Shown one piece after another: positions 52,801 to 64,000 of a stretch of DNA of 64,000 nt (positions are counted from its first letter, which is position 1; each line of letters begins with the position of its first letter). A program made the translations under genes and the position numbers. The stretch is taken from positions 620,001 through 684,000 of the forward strand of contig JAQSEB010000098.1 in the NCBI GenBank assembly GCA_030063045.1, written 5' to 3'. The notes below the pieces were generated by a model that made no database searches, was not told the origin of the DNA, and saw only the letters and a program-made list of their open reading frames with translations. This stretch comes from Pratylenchus scribneri (Eukaryota > Nematoda > Chromadorea > Rhabditida > Pratylenchidae).

Positions 52801-54001
52801 CCTCGAGGGCACATTGAACTGCTGTTAGCTGTCATTGATCAAGAAAAGGGAAAAAATACTGTAGCAGAGAGCCAATCAGCATTCAGCACAAAAGGGGATG
52901 CCTTGAGGGCAAAATCACATATTCTCTCTACAGTATTTGAGAGTGAACAGTGAATTTTGAACAATTATAACTTCCTTCAATCCCAACCGATTTAGATGAT
53001 CTTGATATGGTTTTGTAGAGTGGGAAATGCTCTTCATCTTGATATAAAAATTGTAACTTAAAATTTTAATTTAAATATATTATTTTGGATTTAAAAAGAT
53101 CATAACATTTTTTTGTCCGAATTTTTCACAATGGCCAAAATCTTCAGACATCAATCAAATTAAAAAATTTCATCTCCCCTTTTCATGAAAAATGAATAAT
53201 TGCATAAAATTTGCTGAAATAATCATCGCATTTTTTCTACATTCTTTCTATAATTCTTATCCCAATTAGAGAATTTTTCCTTAAATATTGCTGGGAATAA
53301 TTTCATTTTATTCAGAGGAATGCGAAAAATGCCGTGCCTCGCCCACCCGATTGACCCATAAACGATTTTGTCGCCGAGATTACGGTCAATAAAGGGAGTT
53401 CCATCATTCATTTTTGTGTGATTTTCAGCAATTCAAGTGCAAATAATGGGAAGGGAATTGGTGGATGGATGGGCCAAATACCATGGCCAATTATTGGCAA
53501 TCCAAAAGGATGTAAAAAATCAATTGAATTTGACAAATCGAAAGAATTTTGCCATTTGGCTGCCAAATCGAATGCTAATTTGCAAATGTCCTCGGCTGAA
53601 AATTGGAAGGAAATATTTGTTAATGGGTAAAATTATTAGATGAATTTGAGGGGTCTAAAAAATGGAAATATTAAGGTCGATATGATGCCGAAAAACCAGA
53701 AGAAGAAAGCAAAAATAAAAAGGAAATGAAAGGCGAAAAGGGTTTGAGGACATCGGTGGCATTGGATCGGCATTCGGTGATGTTGGATTGGAATGAGGAA
53801 GTGGCACAAAGATTGGCCAAATTTGGACGAAAACATTACCTGGAAAAGTGCAGAAAAATGATGGAATTGGAGGAGGATGAAGAAATGATGCCGAAAACAA
53901 CAAAAATGCCAATACCGACAGAAGAAAGTGTGGAAGGGGAAGAGGAAGGGGAAATGGACGATGAAGGGGAAAAGAGGAGAAGAAGGCAAAATATTCAATA
54001 A
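46842..54001 (+). CDS. unc-6: Netrin (UNC-6)
   Basis: Secreted laminin-related guidance protein acting through UNC-40/DCC and UNC-5 receptors. A signal peptide ([20 protein letters not shown]) precedes the laminin N-terminal domain: [83 protein letters not shown] and [13 protein letters not shown]. Three laminin-EGF modules follow ([13 protein letters not shown] through [58 protein letters not shown]), then the C345C/NTR domain ([37 protein letters not shown]) and a long acidic-basic tail. The stop is at 53999-54001. About 14 exons. Two introns have unusual ends (AT-AC at 48481-48527, GC-AG at 48637-48805). The intron 49568-52031 hosts a satellite array and a hAT element, and the next-to-last large intron a second element. 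Confidence 0.95.
48481..48527 (+). other. AT-AC intron in netrin
   Basis: The exon ending AIY+AA is followed by ATAAGTTCACCCC and the next exon GTCCAATAATCG is preceded by TTTTTCCATTCCAC. Removing AT...AC (47 nt) restores [11 protein letters not shown], the conserved netrin sequence. Reading through hits a TAA stop and shifts frame, and no GT-AG pair in the interval restores it. The donor (ATAAGTT) looks like a U2-type donor with G1 changed to A, not the U12-type ATATCC. Confidence 0.7.
48637..48805 (+). other. GC-AG intron in netrin
   Basis: Donor GAGCAG|GCAAGTTAA, acceptor CCCCTTTCAAG|GAAGCC. Excision joins ENEQ to EARCTDGHS, the conserved netrin continuation. The donor has an otherwise perfect consensus, as is usual for GC-AG introns. 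Confidence 0.8.
49815..50310. repeat. Satellite array 3 inside netrin intron
   Basis: About 17 copies of the same roughly 29-bp unit in the orientation of array 1 (GAATTCTTTCCGGAAAACAC). Units are very regular, with a sub-variant GAATTGTTTCCGG at both ends and two units with GAATTAGTTTCTGG. It lies in the 2.46-kb intron 49568-52031. Confidence 0.95.
50380..50779. mobile_element. hAT-type element, family 3 (400 bp) in netrin intron
   Basis: Ends CAGGGTTGCCAGA and its inverse complement TCTGGCAACCCTG; perfect 8-bp target-site duplication CAATAATT (50372-50379 and 50780-50787). Inside are four tandem copies of a 31-bp unit containing TTTTTCGCTGCGCGGC (50522 to about 50640) and flanking C-run motifs (ATGCCCCC...) on both sides. 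Non-autonomous. Confidence 0.92.
50788..52031. other. Remainder of the large netrin intron
   Basis: 1.24 kb of intron 3' of the hAT element, AT-rich with scattered short open frames. Nothing recognised. Confidence 0.5.
52661..53094. mobile_element. Long-TIR element, copy B, in netrin intron
   Basis: Diverged copy of the element at 37540-38041 in the same orientation: shares GAACTGCTGTT, GATCAAGAAA, TGCCTTGAGG and the terminal block GGTTTTGTAGAGTG. The left outer end is shortened; the right end is GGATTTAA. It lies between the exon ending at about 52561 and the C345C exon at about 53316. Confidence 0.75.
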
Positions 54002-55676
54002 AAATGGAGGAATTGAAATGAATGAACAATGGATGATCTCATTTTCTATAATTGGCATTCAAATTATTCCAAAAAAGTCATTTTCCCTTTTTAATTCATT
54101 ACAAATTTTCCATTTTCGAGCTTTTCAAATTTATTTTAATTCAATTCCCTTTTTATGCTTTATTTGCCACTTTAATAAAAAATGAATTTTTTAACCAATT
54201 TATTGGAAAGTATCTTCACAATGAGAGAATGGAGGTACATTTAAAATCAAAAAATTTAATCAAATTTCGAAAAACAAAAAAAAAAACAGAATCTTTCTAG
54301 AAAACATAGAAATCAGAATAGGCAAAACACAAAAAATCAGAATTATTTCCGGAAAACACAAAAAATCAGAATTTTTTCCGGAAAACACAAAAAATCAGAA
54401 TTCTTTGCGGAAAACACAAAAAATCAGAATTCTTTGCGGAAAACACAAAAAATCAGAATTCTTTCCGGAAAACACAAAAAATCAGAATTCTTTCCGTAAA
54501 ACACAAAAAATCAGAATTTTTTCCGGAAAACACAAAAAATCAGAATTCTTTGCGGAAAACACATAAAATCAGAATAAGGCAAAACACAAAAAATCAGAAT
54601 TCTTTGCGGAAAACACATAAAATCAGAATAAGGCAAAACACAAAAAATCAGAATTCTTTCCGGAAAACACAAAAAATCAGAATAGGCAAAACACAAAAAA
54701 TCAGAATTCTTTCCGGAAAACACTAAAAATCAGAATTCTTTCCGGAAAACACAAAAAATCAGAATTTTTCCGGAAAACACAAAAAATCAGAATTCTTTCT
54801 GGAAAACACAGAAAATCAGAATTCTTTCCGGAACATATTTTCTTTTTTTTTGCTTTATTTTTGCCTCCTTGAATAAAAATGAATTTTTTACCAATTTTTT
54901 TGGAAACTGTCTTTACAAAAAGATGATGACCACCCCAAAATGCCCACTTATTATTATTATTCATCCAAAATCCCGTTGAGCACATTTCCTCCTTCGTTGC
55001 TTTTCACGGCTTTTCAAAAAAAAATGGGAGGAGCAATTGTGGCCAAAAGAAGGGGAATGAAGGCAAAGGCAGCAGATGGGAAGGCGAGAATTGGCAACGG
55101 GAATGGAAGGAGGATGAAGTGGGCCAGAGGGCAGCAAAATGAAAGGAGGCTGCCCAACCCACTGACTGGCCCGGAGGCCATTCCAAAGGACTTTCCCCTC
55201 CATTCCATTCAAAAGGGGCCTTCCTCCTTCCCATAATCCTCCTTTTGGGCCCCGCTAATCTCCACGGTCATCCCCTTCATTCCCTTCCCAACATTTGCTG
55301 GTACAACTTCGGCACCCCTCTCATCCATGGCTTAATCCTCTTCTCCTCTTCCATTCCTCCATAAATAATTCCATCCCAACCGTCGCCTCCTCTTCCGCGC
55401 GAGTTCATTTCACCCCTCCCCCCCCCCCCCCTCAAATGCCGTTGGATGGCTGCCTAAATTCCGCACGGTTGAAAACTTCGCGGCGGTCGAAACAATGTCC
55501 CAATTCTTCCATCTGTTGCCAATTTCCATCCAATATTCCAATTTTTACAGTCAATGTTTTTGTCCCACTTTTTGCCCATTGCCCATTGTCCACATCCTAA
55601 TATTGGAATAATTGTGACCGAATGAGTTGAATGCGCCACCGCCATCATTTTGTTGAAGGAGTGGTGCCATCATTGG
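54002..55676. other. Spacer between netrin and Ly6-like gene
   Basis: 1.67 kb, including satellite array 4 and a C14 tract (55418-55431). A purine/pyrimidine-rich part at about 55000-55450 has no credible exon. Confidence 0.45.
54290..54840. repeat. Satellite array 4, downstream of netrin
   Basis: About 19 units in the orientation of array 1, with variants GAATTCTTTGCGGAAAACAC and interspersed shorter units AATAGGCAAAACAC / AATAAGGCAAAACAC that lack the TTTCCGG core. Confidence 0.94.
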
Positions 55677-58245
55677 ATGCGCCGTGTTGTTCGGCATCAT
55701 TTTTATTTCGGCCAAACGAGGATCAGCCATCACCAAAATAATCCACCAATTTCCGGCTATTTTCTTTCACTTTTTCTGCTTCATATTTCCGCCTCCTCCT
55801 TTTGTTTTGGCGCAGGCCGAAGGACCGTAGCCCCTCAAATGGACAATGACTATTTGGATTTGATGGACAGTACAACCAGGTGGGGACGATGAAGGCATTT
55901 TAACCAATCAAATCCATGGCCATTTTTCAGCATTGGCCAACGTTTTTGCTTTTCCTGTATGTCCAAAGAGTTCGAATCCCATTGGTCCTCTCTTGACCAG
56001 GTCAGCCTCCCCCGTACATTTTTGCCATCCATTTCCTTCCCTCTTCAAACCCAACAATTATTATTATTTTTTGGCCATCCATCCGAGTTGCTTGGCCATT
56101 TCTTCCTCGGCTGCCAATTTTCACACCCGCTCCTCCCCCCCCCCCCACCCCATTGCCTTTCGTGGGAATTCTTCCACATTGGTTTGAGCTGGGCACTGGG
56201 GAAATTGAATTTGGGCCGATTGCCACATAAATTTTTTGGAGCCAACCGACAACCACCCTATATATGGAAGGGGATGCCCCCTGGGGAAAGAGGAAAAGAT
56301 GAATGTCTTCCTTTCTTCTTCCTTCCTTTTTTGGGTTGTTTCGGATTAATTAGCCTTTGAAAAATATGTAACCGCCAACATTTCACCCTTTTATCCATCA
56401 ATTCATTCAAACAAATCCCTCTAAAAAGTCATTCAAAACCGCAAAAAGCATCCACCTTCCATCCAATCCGTCCATTCGGTGTGGGATCTGTTGCTACTGT
56501 TGATGAGGATTGACTTATGGATGAATGGGGAGGGTGGCGGATTGAATTTCCAACAGCCGCTTTTCACCCTTACTTTCACCCCTTTCCCCCTTTCAATTCA
56601 TTCCATACATTTCCTATGTCCCTCGGTTGGCCTTTCGCTCGAGGGGAAGTCCCACCGGCGGATGGGATTGGCATATCCATCCCCCTTTCCCCACTTGGCC
56701 AAAAATCCAGGGATAGGATTGGGAAGGAGGCGAAGAGTTTGAAATGGACGGACGGACGTGTTGACTGATGAAAAAATGACAAGAATGGGGACAAAAAACA
56801 TATTTCATTCATTGATTGGCCAAAACATGAATGGGGATAGGCTAAACAAAATTCCACAATTGATGGAAATATTTAATGTTGGCCCCTCAAGTTCATTAAT
56901 TGTTTTGTCCTTTCATTTTTGGGTAGGTCAATTCCCAATGGGAGACCAAATTGTCTCTCAAAACATGATGGAATTTGCATTGCTAAATTTGGTGGCCTAA
57001 AATGGAAAAGCCAAGTCACCCATTCATTGTTTATGCCAAAATTGGGGTCAGAAAATGGAGAAACATTTTCCTTTCGACGTGCAGAAACAAATTTGGGAAG
57101 GAATAAACTGCAAAATGAGACCAATTGGGAAATGGATGGGTGGAAATGGAAGGAAAATAAAAACCCAAAATATAATAAAAATAATAAATTTTTGCACAGA
57201 TTTACTATCGACCAATGAATTTCACCGATGCTTGCCATGCCATTCCAGGCGGTGCCCTCATTGGCCGTACTCCATGCAGCCATTCCATTTGTGTTACCGT
57301 GATTGAGCCCAGAATGTTGGCCGGTTAGTCAAATAAATCTTCCCCTTTCGTCCAATATGGCCCTCTCAAATTGAGGGGTCTTTCTTTTTGCCCTTTAATT
57401 TTGGCCATAAATAAAATACAAAAGTATTGGAAAACACGCAATCCCCGGAGGGGATGCAAGCAATTTTGATTGATGTTATTGAAAATTGGCATTGCCCCCA
57501 AAAATTTCAGGCCAATACATTGGAAACAATGTGATTCGAGGCTGCTTTTCCTCCGTCTTCAAATACGGAGAAGTGCCATTGGATAATCTCGTTGGTTGGT
57601 TTTTTTAATTATAATTAAACTGACATATCCAAATGAAAGAATTTTGAGGAAAAGGACCATTCATTAATTTAATGCCTCAAATAAATCCTCATTTCTTTTG
57701 CAATGAATTTGATTAAATCTGCCAATTTAATTTGTGCCTTTTAAAACCAAAAATATACTTTTTATGGACTCTAAAAAGTTGGCCAAAACCAGCGGAACAA
57801 ATGGCAGCTGGGTACCCTTTTCTAATTCTAAATTTGATTGAAATTTGCTTTTCCCAATTGTCCGTGGGTAGTCAACCATAAAATTGAGGCTAATTTGGAC
57901 ATTTTTGGGATTAAATGAATTTGTTTTCACCTCAAAGACACTTCCTGCTCTACATTCCCAATGAAGGCATTGTTGCCTCGACATTTGGCCTTGAAATCCA
58001 GCAATCGAACCGTTGAATTGTGCAGATGTTTGGGCAATTTATGCAATGATTATCCGTGGACCCCACAAATTAATTCAGCTGCCCAAAGGCCACAACAATT
58101 TTCATTCCCCCAATTTGTGATCATCATTTTTCCATCCATTCTTGCATTCCTCATTGTCCATTTATTTTCTCTTTATTATTTTTCCCAACAAATGATCTTC
58201 AATTCCAGAAAAACAAAATTCACAACAAGAATAAATTTACGGTGA
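55677..58245 (+). CDS. ODR-2/HOT-like Ly6 (three-finger) membrane protein
   Basis: Small cell-surface protein of the Ly6/uPAR fold. Five exons join in frame: 55677-55880 (hydrophobic leader [20 protein letters not shown], then [13 protein letters not shown]), about 55930-56000 ([20 protein letters not shown]), about 57201-57309 ([18 protein letters not shown] and [14 protein letters not shown]), about 57510-57592 ([17 protein letters not shown]) and 57938-58245 ([19 protein letters not shown]). The order CxxC, NFTDxC, CxxxxCVT, RGC and the final CxC...LCN is that of the ODR-2/HOT family, implicated in chemosensation. After the Ly6 domain comes a hydrophobic segment ([20 protein letters not shown]) followed by basic residues, so it may be a true transmembrane anchor or a GPI signal. 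The start has a long n-region before the leader, so the true first exon may differ. Confidence 0.78.
56001..57200. other. Large intron of the Ly6-like gene
   Basis: About 1.2 kb, pyrimidine-rich at its left (C12 at 56135-56146). Open frames on both strands show no domain. Nothing else is seen. Confidence 0.5.
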
Positions 58246-58591
58246 TTTTTTTGTGTCTCAATATTCACAAAAGAAATGGAAAAAAGCTCATTTTAAATGT
58301 TGGACGGATGGAAATACAATAAAAAAATAGAAATTTCGTATGTGGATTTCACAGGGCATTAGAAGAATTTGAAAATTATGGAAATTGAGGGGTCCAATAC
58401 AAAACACATGATTGCATATGAAAAAGACGGGGTAAAAGAAAAAAAAAACAAGAAATGAGGAGATCGAGGGAAGGGGTAAGGGAATTGATGTGAAAAAATA
58501 CAACAAAATGAAATAAAATAAGCTGCATTTTAAATTAATTAGGAATTGGGAAATAATAAATGAAAATAATGAATGTGAATGGAGTGTGTAT
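58246..58591. other. Convergent spacer
   Basis: 346 bp of AT-rich sequence between convergent genes, with several AATAAA-like signals. No gene is seen. Confidence 0.5.
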
Positions 58592-61500
58592 TCATTCAAT
58601 CAGTTTTGGTTCTTCTACAGCGGGTTGGCTATTTCCGGCATCTTCTGCCTCAAAATGTTCCTCCTCATCGACCACCTCATTCCTCTGTTTGTACTGCTCC
58701 AATTCCTGCAACAATGCCCGTTGTTGTTGAATGCTTTGAATGGTCCTTTGGTATTCAGTCAAGTTTTCCTCGCTTCTCTCCGTCAGCACCGACAATTTCC
58801 CACTTTGGGCATCGGCTGCTGCATGATCCGCTGCCAATTTCGCTGGCTCCATATAATCACCTTAAATTAATTAATTAAAATAGTTTATAATTATTATTTC
58901 CCCCACCTTCATTCCGGAGTTGACTTCTCTGATAGCGATGCACAAATGTGACAATGCAGCCAACCAAACCGGCAATGAAAATGAGAAGACCGGCAACATA
59001 AAATGAGGCACTGTAGGATTGGGTCAAGTCGAATACAATTCCGGCAATTGGAGTGCCCAAAAGGGAGGAAATCCCACGGGCAACAACCAAAATGCCAAAT
59101 GAATTGGTTAGACGTTCCACGCCGAGCAAGTCGGAAAGGAGAATGGAAGTGAGGCAAACATAGGCGGCTGAAAAAAAACGAAAAAGGAATTTAAAAATAA
59201 ATAATTTTATGATTGTTTTCATTGTAAAATATTTTATTCTCGCCCGAATCGAACAATTTGTAAGTATCAATGATAAAAACTAGGTCTTAACCAGCTAGGC
59301 TATACCGACCACGACAGTGTACCGAATAAAAAAGCAAATAAGTTTCCCTTTCTTCTAAGAAATATTTTTTGAGGGAGAAAATATACTTATTAGTGAATTT
59401 TAAATCAATTATAAGTAAGTTATTTCTTTTTCAAATTAATCTTTGGACTTGAATTCACTTACCAACAATGAAGCCAAAAAGTGCGGCATAGACAATGAGC
59501 ATTGAGTAATTGGGAAGGAATGGGCAAAAAATGGTGAGGAGGCCGCAGGTAATCAATGACCAATTTGTGATGGCAAGGGCAGTCACCCATCGACGGTCCG
59601 CCACCCAGCCAAAAAAAACACGGCCTGAAAAATAAAAATGTTGAAAAAGAATAATGAATTAACCAACCAAAAGTATTAGCAATGCCGATTATTGAGAGGA
59701 GGAAAGTTGCTTCGGAAGGGGTGGCTCCACGGGAAATGGCCAAATCGATGAGAAATACAAATGGAACATAGAATCCGAGCATGCCGAACATGTTGGAGAT
59801 GCAAAGAAGAAGCATGACTGGATCGGCCAACAGTGAAAGGGAAATCATTTCGGAGAAGGCATGTCGTATTGGAAAGGGAATCCATTTGAATTTGCTGAAA
59901 AAGTGGGAAGAATTAAAAGTTAATAAGATATTATTATTATTATTATGTTTTTTTGTGTTTTTTCTATTCTGATTTTTTGTGTTTTGTCTTATTCTGAATC
60001 TGATTTTATGTGTTTTCCGGAAAGAATTCTGATTTTTTGTGTTTTCCGGAAAGAATTCTGATTTTTGTGTTTTTCCGGAAGGAATTCTGATTTTTTGAGT
60101 TTTCCGGAAAGAATTCTGATTTTTGTGTTTTTCCGGAAGGAATTCTGATTTTTTGTGTTTTCCGGAAAGAATTCTGATTTTTTGTGTTTTCCGGAAAGAA
60201 TTCTGATTTTTTGTGTTTTCCGGAAAGAATTCTGATTTTTTGTGTTTTCCGGAAAGAATTCTGATTTTTTGTGTTTTCCGGAAGGAATTCTGATTTTTTG
60301 TGTTTTCCGGAAAGAATTCTGATTTTTTGTGTTTTCCGGAAGGAATTCTGATTTGTTGTGTTTTCCGGAAAGAATTCTGATTTTCGTTTTTTCCGGAGAG
60401 ATCTGATTTTTTGTGTTTAGATTATTATCTCCCCTCACAAAAAATTAATTCCCCATTTTTCTTAATACATGCACACGTTTTTTAATGTTAATGTGCTTTT
60501 TTGATATAATGCAATAAATTTAAATTTTAAATCATTTGTTTTCTTGAAACAAATATTATCAAGAAGATTTACCTGTTGTCGATGAGTGGAGCTTCGAATT
60601 CCTCCTCAAATTCAGGGCCTGCAAAAACACTTTTGCCATCCGTCATTCGACTGTATTGGCTGCCTCCAAATCGATGACTCATTTCGACCATATCGCCGCC
60701 GGCATGTGAGAGAGAAGAGGACATATTTTGTGCCGCAATTGAAACAGGAATGGAAATTTGGGATTCACGGTAGCGATGATAATTGCCTCCTAAAATGCAA
60801 TTATATTTAGGTTTATATGCATTCATTAATAAATTTAATTACCTTCATTCTCAAATTCCTTCAAATTTCTAATGCTGCCTTGAAGGAAAATGTCATGCCG
60901 AGAAAGTGGCCTCGTGAATTCCTTTGCCTCTACTCCGCTCATTGCTATCGAAAGCACCGATTCGCCGGCTTTGATTGATTGTCCCGGTGCTTGACTGATT
61001 CGACTTAGTGAATTTGCATAAGAACGGGCGGAAACTCGTGAAAGCTGGCTGCATAAATTGGCACGGCTTTGGCGCAATTGATTATTGCTGCCCATCCAAG
61101 CATCACTTGTCACACTGACAAAAATTTATTGAATAAAAAATAAGATGAATTAAATCAATCCAACCTGGCTAATGTTGGTTTTCTCGTCCTAGTCATGGTT
61201 GGATGCCTCCCTACTGCCCCATCTGCATGCGTCTGATAGGTGGAACCGGCTCTGCTCTTGCTCAATCGTCGTGGTCCACTTTCGGGAATTGGCGACAGTG
61301 GGGGACGATGCGGGGTGACCGGTGAAGATGGCACCACTTCGCCATTTTCATTCCCATCCACTGTGCCATTTGCCGTCGTTTCCAGCCCATTCAACAATGG
61401 TTGGCCATCCTCTTTTGTGCATTGTGAACTTGTGCGGGTGGTGGCCGATCGTTTGACCGGGGAAATGCCACCGGCCATTGTGGTTGTTTCTCCTTCGGAA

Positions 61501-63114
61501 ATGTTCGATTGAGACTAAATTTGGAGTGAAATTAATTCATTATCCAATAATAAAATAATACTTCATCATCTCCGGCATCTGCTCGACTCAATGCGGCCAA
61601 AAGTGCTTGTTGCTTTAATTCCTCGGTCAGCTTGTTTTGTTTCTCGTAATCGAATTCAGGTATTGGCAAAGGTTTGAAGAATATGGCACAAATTGCGCAA
61701 AGAAGAATGAGAATGGAGATGGTGTAGAGTGCAAATTTCCAACCGAATGCTAAAAATATTATTTGGTAATCAATAAATCTTTATTTGATAGATATTTAGG
61801 TAGCATTTGCGGTTTTATTTTAACTTTTTTGTTGAATTACAATATTTAGTCTTATTATAATCTAAGAATGCAAAAGGTAAACCAAATCCGTAAATAACTT
61901 TCTCTTGAGTGGATTCGAACTCGAAACCTAAATTTTTGAAAAAGTGGAGGGTCTCCTCTTTGGGTCGAAACATTTTTTTTAAATAAAATCATAGCTAGCC
62001 TAAACCTTAGCTAATCTAGCAGTTTTTAGAGTTTTTTTTTCTAATATTCTTTTTACCTTCAATGAGTAATTTTGACAATAATGGCATCATGAATGTGCCA
62101 AATCCACTGCCGGCCACACTTATACCCGTTGCCAATGCTCGCTTCAATTCAAAATATTGACTGACCACAACAATTGCTGGCAAATAAATGAACCCGAAAC
62201 CAATTCCTGTAACAAAAAATGGATTATTTTTCTGTAATTAAAAACAAACCGCCCAAAATGCCGTAGAGAAAATAATGCACAAAAATATTCGGAGAAAATG
62301 TGGAAAGGGCAAATGAGGCTGAAGACAGAATCGTACCGGCAATGACCACTTTTCTTGCATCAAAATTATTGAGAAGGCCACCGGCAATTGGACCTAATAA
62401 TTTCTATTATAAATTTTTATGAATATTTTTATTACCCGAAAGGAGATACATTCCAACAAGGAGTGAACCAATAAGCGAAACTGAAGCTTTACTCGCCCCA
62501 AATGTCTGTTGATAGGAGGCCATGAATGGGCCGAATGCATTGCTTGTTCCATCAACAATGAAATTGCAAACAAAAGCGGCGGCAACAATCACCCAGCCAT
62601 AGCCTCCATCCGGCGGCACTGGCAAATGGTCAATGATGAGATCATTCCGAACTGAAATTTGAAAAATATTTATTTATATTTGGAATTTCAAAACTCTAAC
62701 CATGGACATCGTTGATGGAATAAGTGCTTTGGAAGTCATTGTCCGGCAAATTGTTCTCATCAAGATCCAAAAAAGCATTGTCATCTACGCGCAGTTCGAA
62801 ATGTGGCCTCCCTGCGAATGCGAATTCATTAATATTATGTAAATCACAAATATTATTTACCATTAGCATTAGCCGGTTGTTGTTGCTGCTCTGTGGTTGC
62901 ATTTTCTGATGATTCGGACATTGGCCTGGTCCTTGGCGATTCCTTTGGCGTTGACTTTGGACTGTCACTGACAATAAAAATGGGCAATATGTCGGCATTA
63001 TTATTGCCTGAATACAAAATTGATTTGATTGAATTTATTTTAAAAATTACCTTTTCGCGTAAAATCCTCATTTTGTTCATTTTTACCATTTTCCATCGGC
63101 ATTTCTTTTGCCAT
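58592..63114 (-). CDS. Monocarboxylate transporter-like MFS protein (SLC16-type)
   Basis: Twelve-helix major facilitator, plasma-membrane type. On the minus strand MAKEMPMENGKNEQNEDFTR opens an about 130-residue cytoplasmic N-terminus. TM1 follows the SLC16 signature PPDGGYGWVIVAAAFVCNF, then FGPFMASYQQTFGASKASVS. The second signature is YFELKRALATGISVAGSGFG at TM5. A very long, serine-rich central loop (about 350 residues, with SPVTPHRPPLSPIPESGPRR and repeated RxxS sites) separates the halves. The second half has PVMLLLCISNMFGMLGFYVP, GRVFFGWVADRRWVTALAIT and GTPIAGIVFDLTQSYSASFY. The C-terminal tail is Gln/Glu-rich, ending VEEPKLIE at 58592-58594. Lactate, pyruvate or another monocarboxylate is the likely substrate class, but orphan SLC16 members vary. 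Introns at 59168-59462, 59895-60572 and about 61751-62055 are unusually long and carry repeats. Confidence 0.92.
59241..59318 (-). repeat. tRNA-like sequence in transporter intron
   Basis: Minus strand: A box in GGTATAGCCTAGCTGGTTAA and B box TTGTTCGATTCGGGC about 40 nt later, in a 295-nt intron. Acceptor-stem pairing is not evident. Read as a tRNA-derived repeat. Confidence 0.45.
59960..60420. repeat. Satellite array 5 inside transporter intron
   Basis: About 16 copies in the orientation of array 2 (GTGTTTTCCGGAAAGAATTC on the plus strand), occupying most of intron 59895-60572. Sub-variants include CCGGAAGGAATTC. Both splice sites of the host intron are intact. Confidence 0.95.
61904..62010 (-). 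repeat. tRNA-like B-box sequence in transporter intron
   Basis: Minus strand contains TTTCGAGTTCGAATCCACTC, a T-arm-like hairpin around a B box. A weak A-box candidate (TTAGCTAAGG) is too far upstream for an intact tRNA. It lies in an intron of about 300 nt. Confidence 0.3.
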
Positions 63115-64000
63115 GGTTCTTCGTCCTCGATGTTCGATTGACGCAAAATGTTGACGGTTTCAGAAATGTTCAATAATTGATTGCAATGAATGAATGAGCT
63201 GAAAATGAGAATTTGATTTCAAATTTAAAGTTAAATCGGTGGTTTTCGAAATTTATTACCCCCCTTTTTAAATGATGGTCAATATTATTAGTCATCCCCT
63301 TTGGATTGGATGGGGATAACCGCTATTCGACTGCGTTCTTCCGAAAAAAATAAACGCGAATTGGCATGCCCGCGAATTTATTAGAGAGCAATCAAAAAGC
63401 AACTTGTTTATTTTATCCGTGGGGCTTGTTTCGTAGTGGTGGATCTTCCCCTTTTTTTTGCTATATAAACAAAACTAATAAATTGCAGCATTTCCTAACC
63501 AATAAAATGATGTCTAAAAAGTACAACCATCACCATCCACGGGAGAGTGAATGAATGATTAAAGGATTTAATTTCCTGAATGGATTATAGGAAAACTCAA
63601 AAATGTTGATAACAAAATTTTTTTTGAAGGATTGCGTATGATTAAAATGGTTTGAGCTTTAGGAATGGCTGCGAACATTTGGAATAAAAAGTAATTTCCG
63701 CTGATTACTATCAGTTTCTGCTATTTTGTTCGGGTCGTGGCGTTGAAATTTGAGTCTTTTTGTAATTTGTGTACGCAAAAATGCACCGCTGAATGGGTGT
63801 GCTTGGTCTAGGCGCCGCTCCCATTTTTATGTTAAAAATTGAAAAAAATGAAAGAATTTATGTTCAAATCGAAGGTTGAATTTTTTACTGGCTAATTTTT
63901 ACCTGATTTATTGCTCATCCATCATCAAGTGGTGTCATGTTGAGCCATTTTGTATTGAATTGAATAGTCGTCCAAATTTTTTGAAGTTACCGCCTCTTAT
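63115..64000. other. Right-edge spacer upstream of the transporter
   Basis: 886 bp upstream of the transporter start, AT-rich. A plus-strand frame at 63366-63554 has no domain and no convincing start. A small inverted motif around AATGGGTGTGC...GCTCCCATT near 63795-63825 is the only structure noticed. Confidence 0.4.

Noticed and set aside
63366..63554. Plus-strand 62-codon frame near the right edge
   Set aside because: Short, no domain, no promoter or splice support.

Overview
This window is eukaryotic and almost certainly from a nematode. Genes are broken by many short introns (mostly 40-70 nt, GT donors, acceptors ending TTTTCAG or, very often, TTTTAAG). Several start codons sit a few bases behind a TTTTAG or TTTCAG site, as expected for spliced-leader trans-splicing. 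The gene content (an MSP-domain protein, an ODR-2-like Ly6 protein, UNC-6 netrin, a nematocin-type receptor) is nematode-typical. A plant-parasitic tylenchid, perhaps a cyst nematode, is a guess from general feel only.

Layout. 0.6-3.3 kb: a head-to-head pair, a CK1/TTBK-like kinase and a small proline-rich membrane protein. 3.7-5.4 kb: a vasopressin/oxytocin-receptor-like GPCR. 6.5-15.3 kb: housekeeping genes RPS8, MCM3, phenylalanyl-tRNA synthetase alpha and GLOD4. 15.6-29 kb: WDR48 and the large splicing factor PRP8. PRP8, WDR48 and GLOD4 lie in order on the minus strand with gaps of about 330 bp, so they could form an operon; MCM3 and FARSA could form another. 30-33 kb: a small Tudor-like protein, then a head-to-head pair of an MSP-domain gene and an intron-containing divergent histone H2B, which suggests a sperm role. 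35-44 kb: a second 7TM receptor, a cysteine-rich single-pass membrane protein and one unrecognised gene. 46.8-54 kb: a full netrin (unc-6) gene. 55.7-58.2 kb: an ODR-2/HOT-like Ly6 protein. 58.6-63.1 kb: a monocarboxylate-type MFS transporter.

The most striking non-genic content is repetitive DNA. Five arrays of one roughly 29-bp satellite (core TTTCCGGAAA) sit in introns of WDR48, netrin and the transporter and in two spacers. Four short non-autonomous hAT-type elements of three families each keep a perfect 8-bp target-site duplication. A roughly 500-bp element with long terminal inverted repeats occurs twice. Five tRNA-like sequences are present, four of them in introns much longer than their neighbours. 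Netrin also appears to use one AT-AC intron and one GC-AG intron. I see no single new molecular system. The best leads are the AT-AC intron, the intronic satellite family and the paired sperm-type genes.
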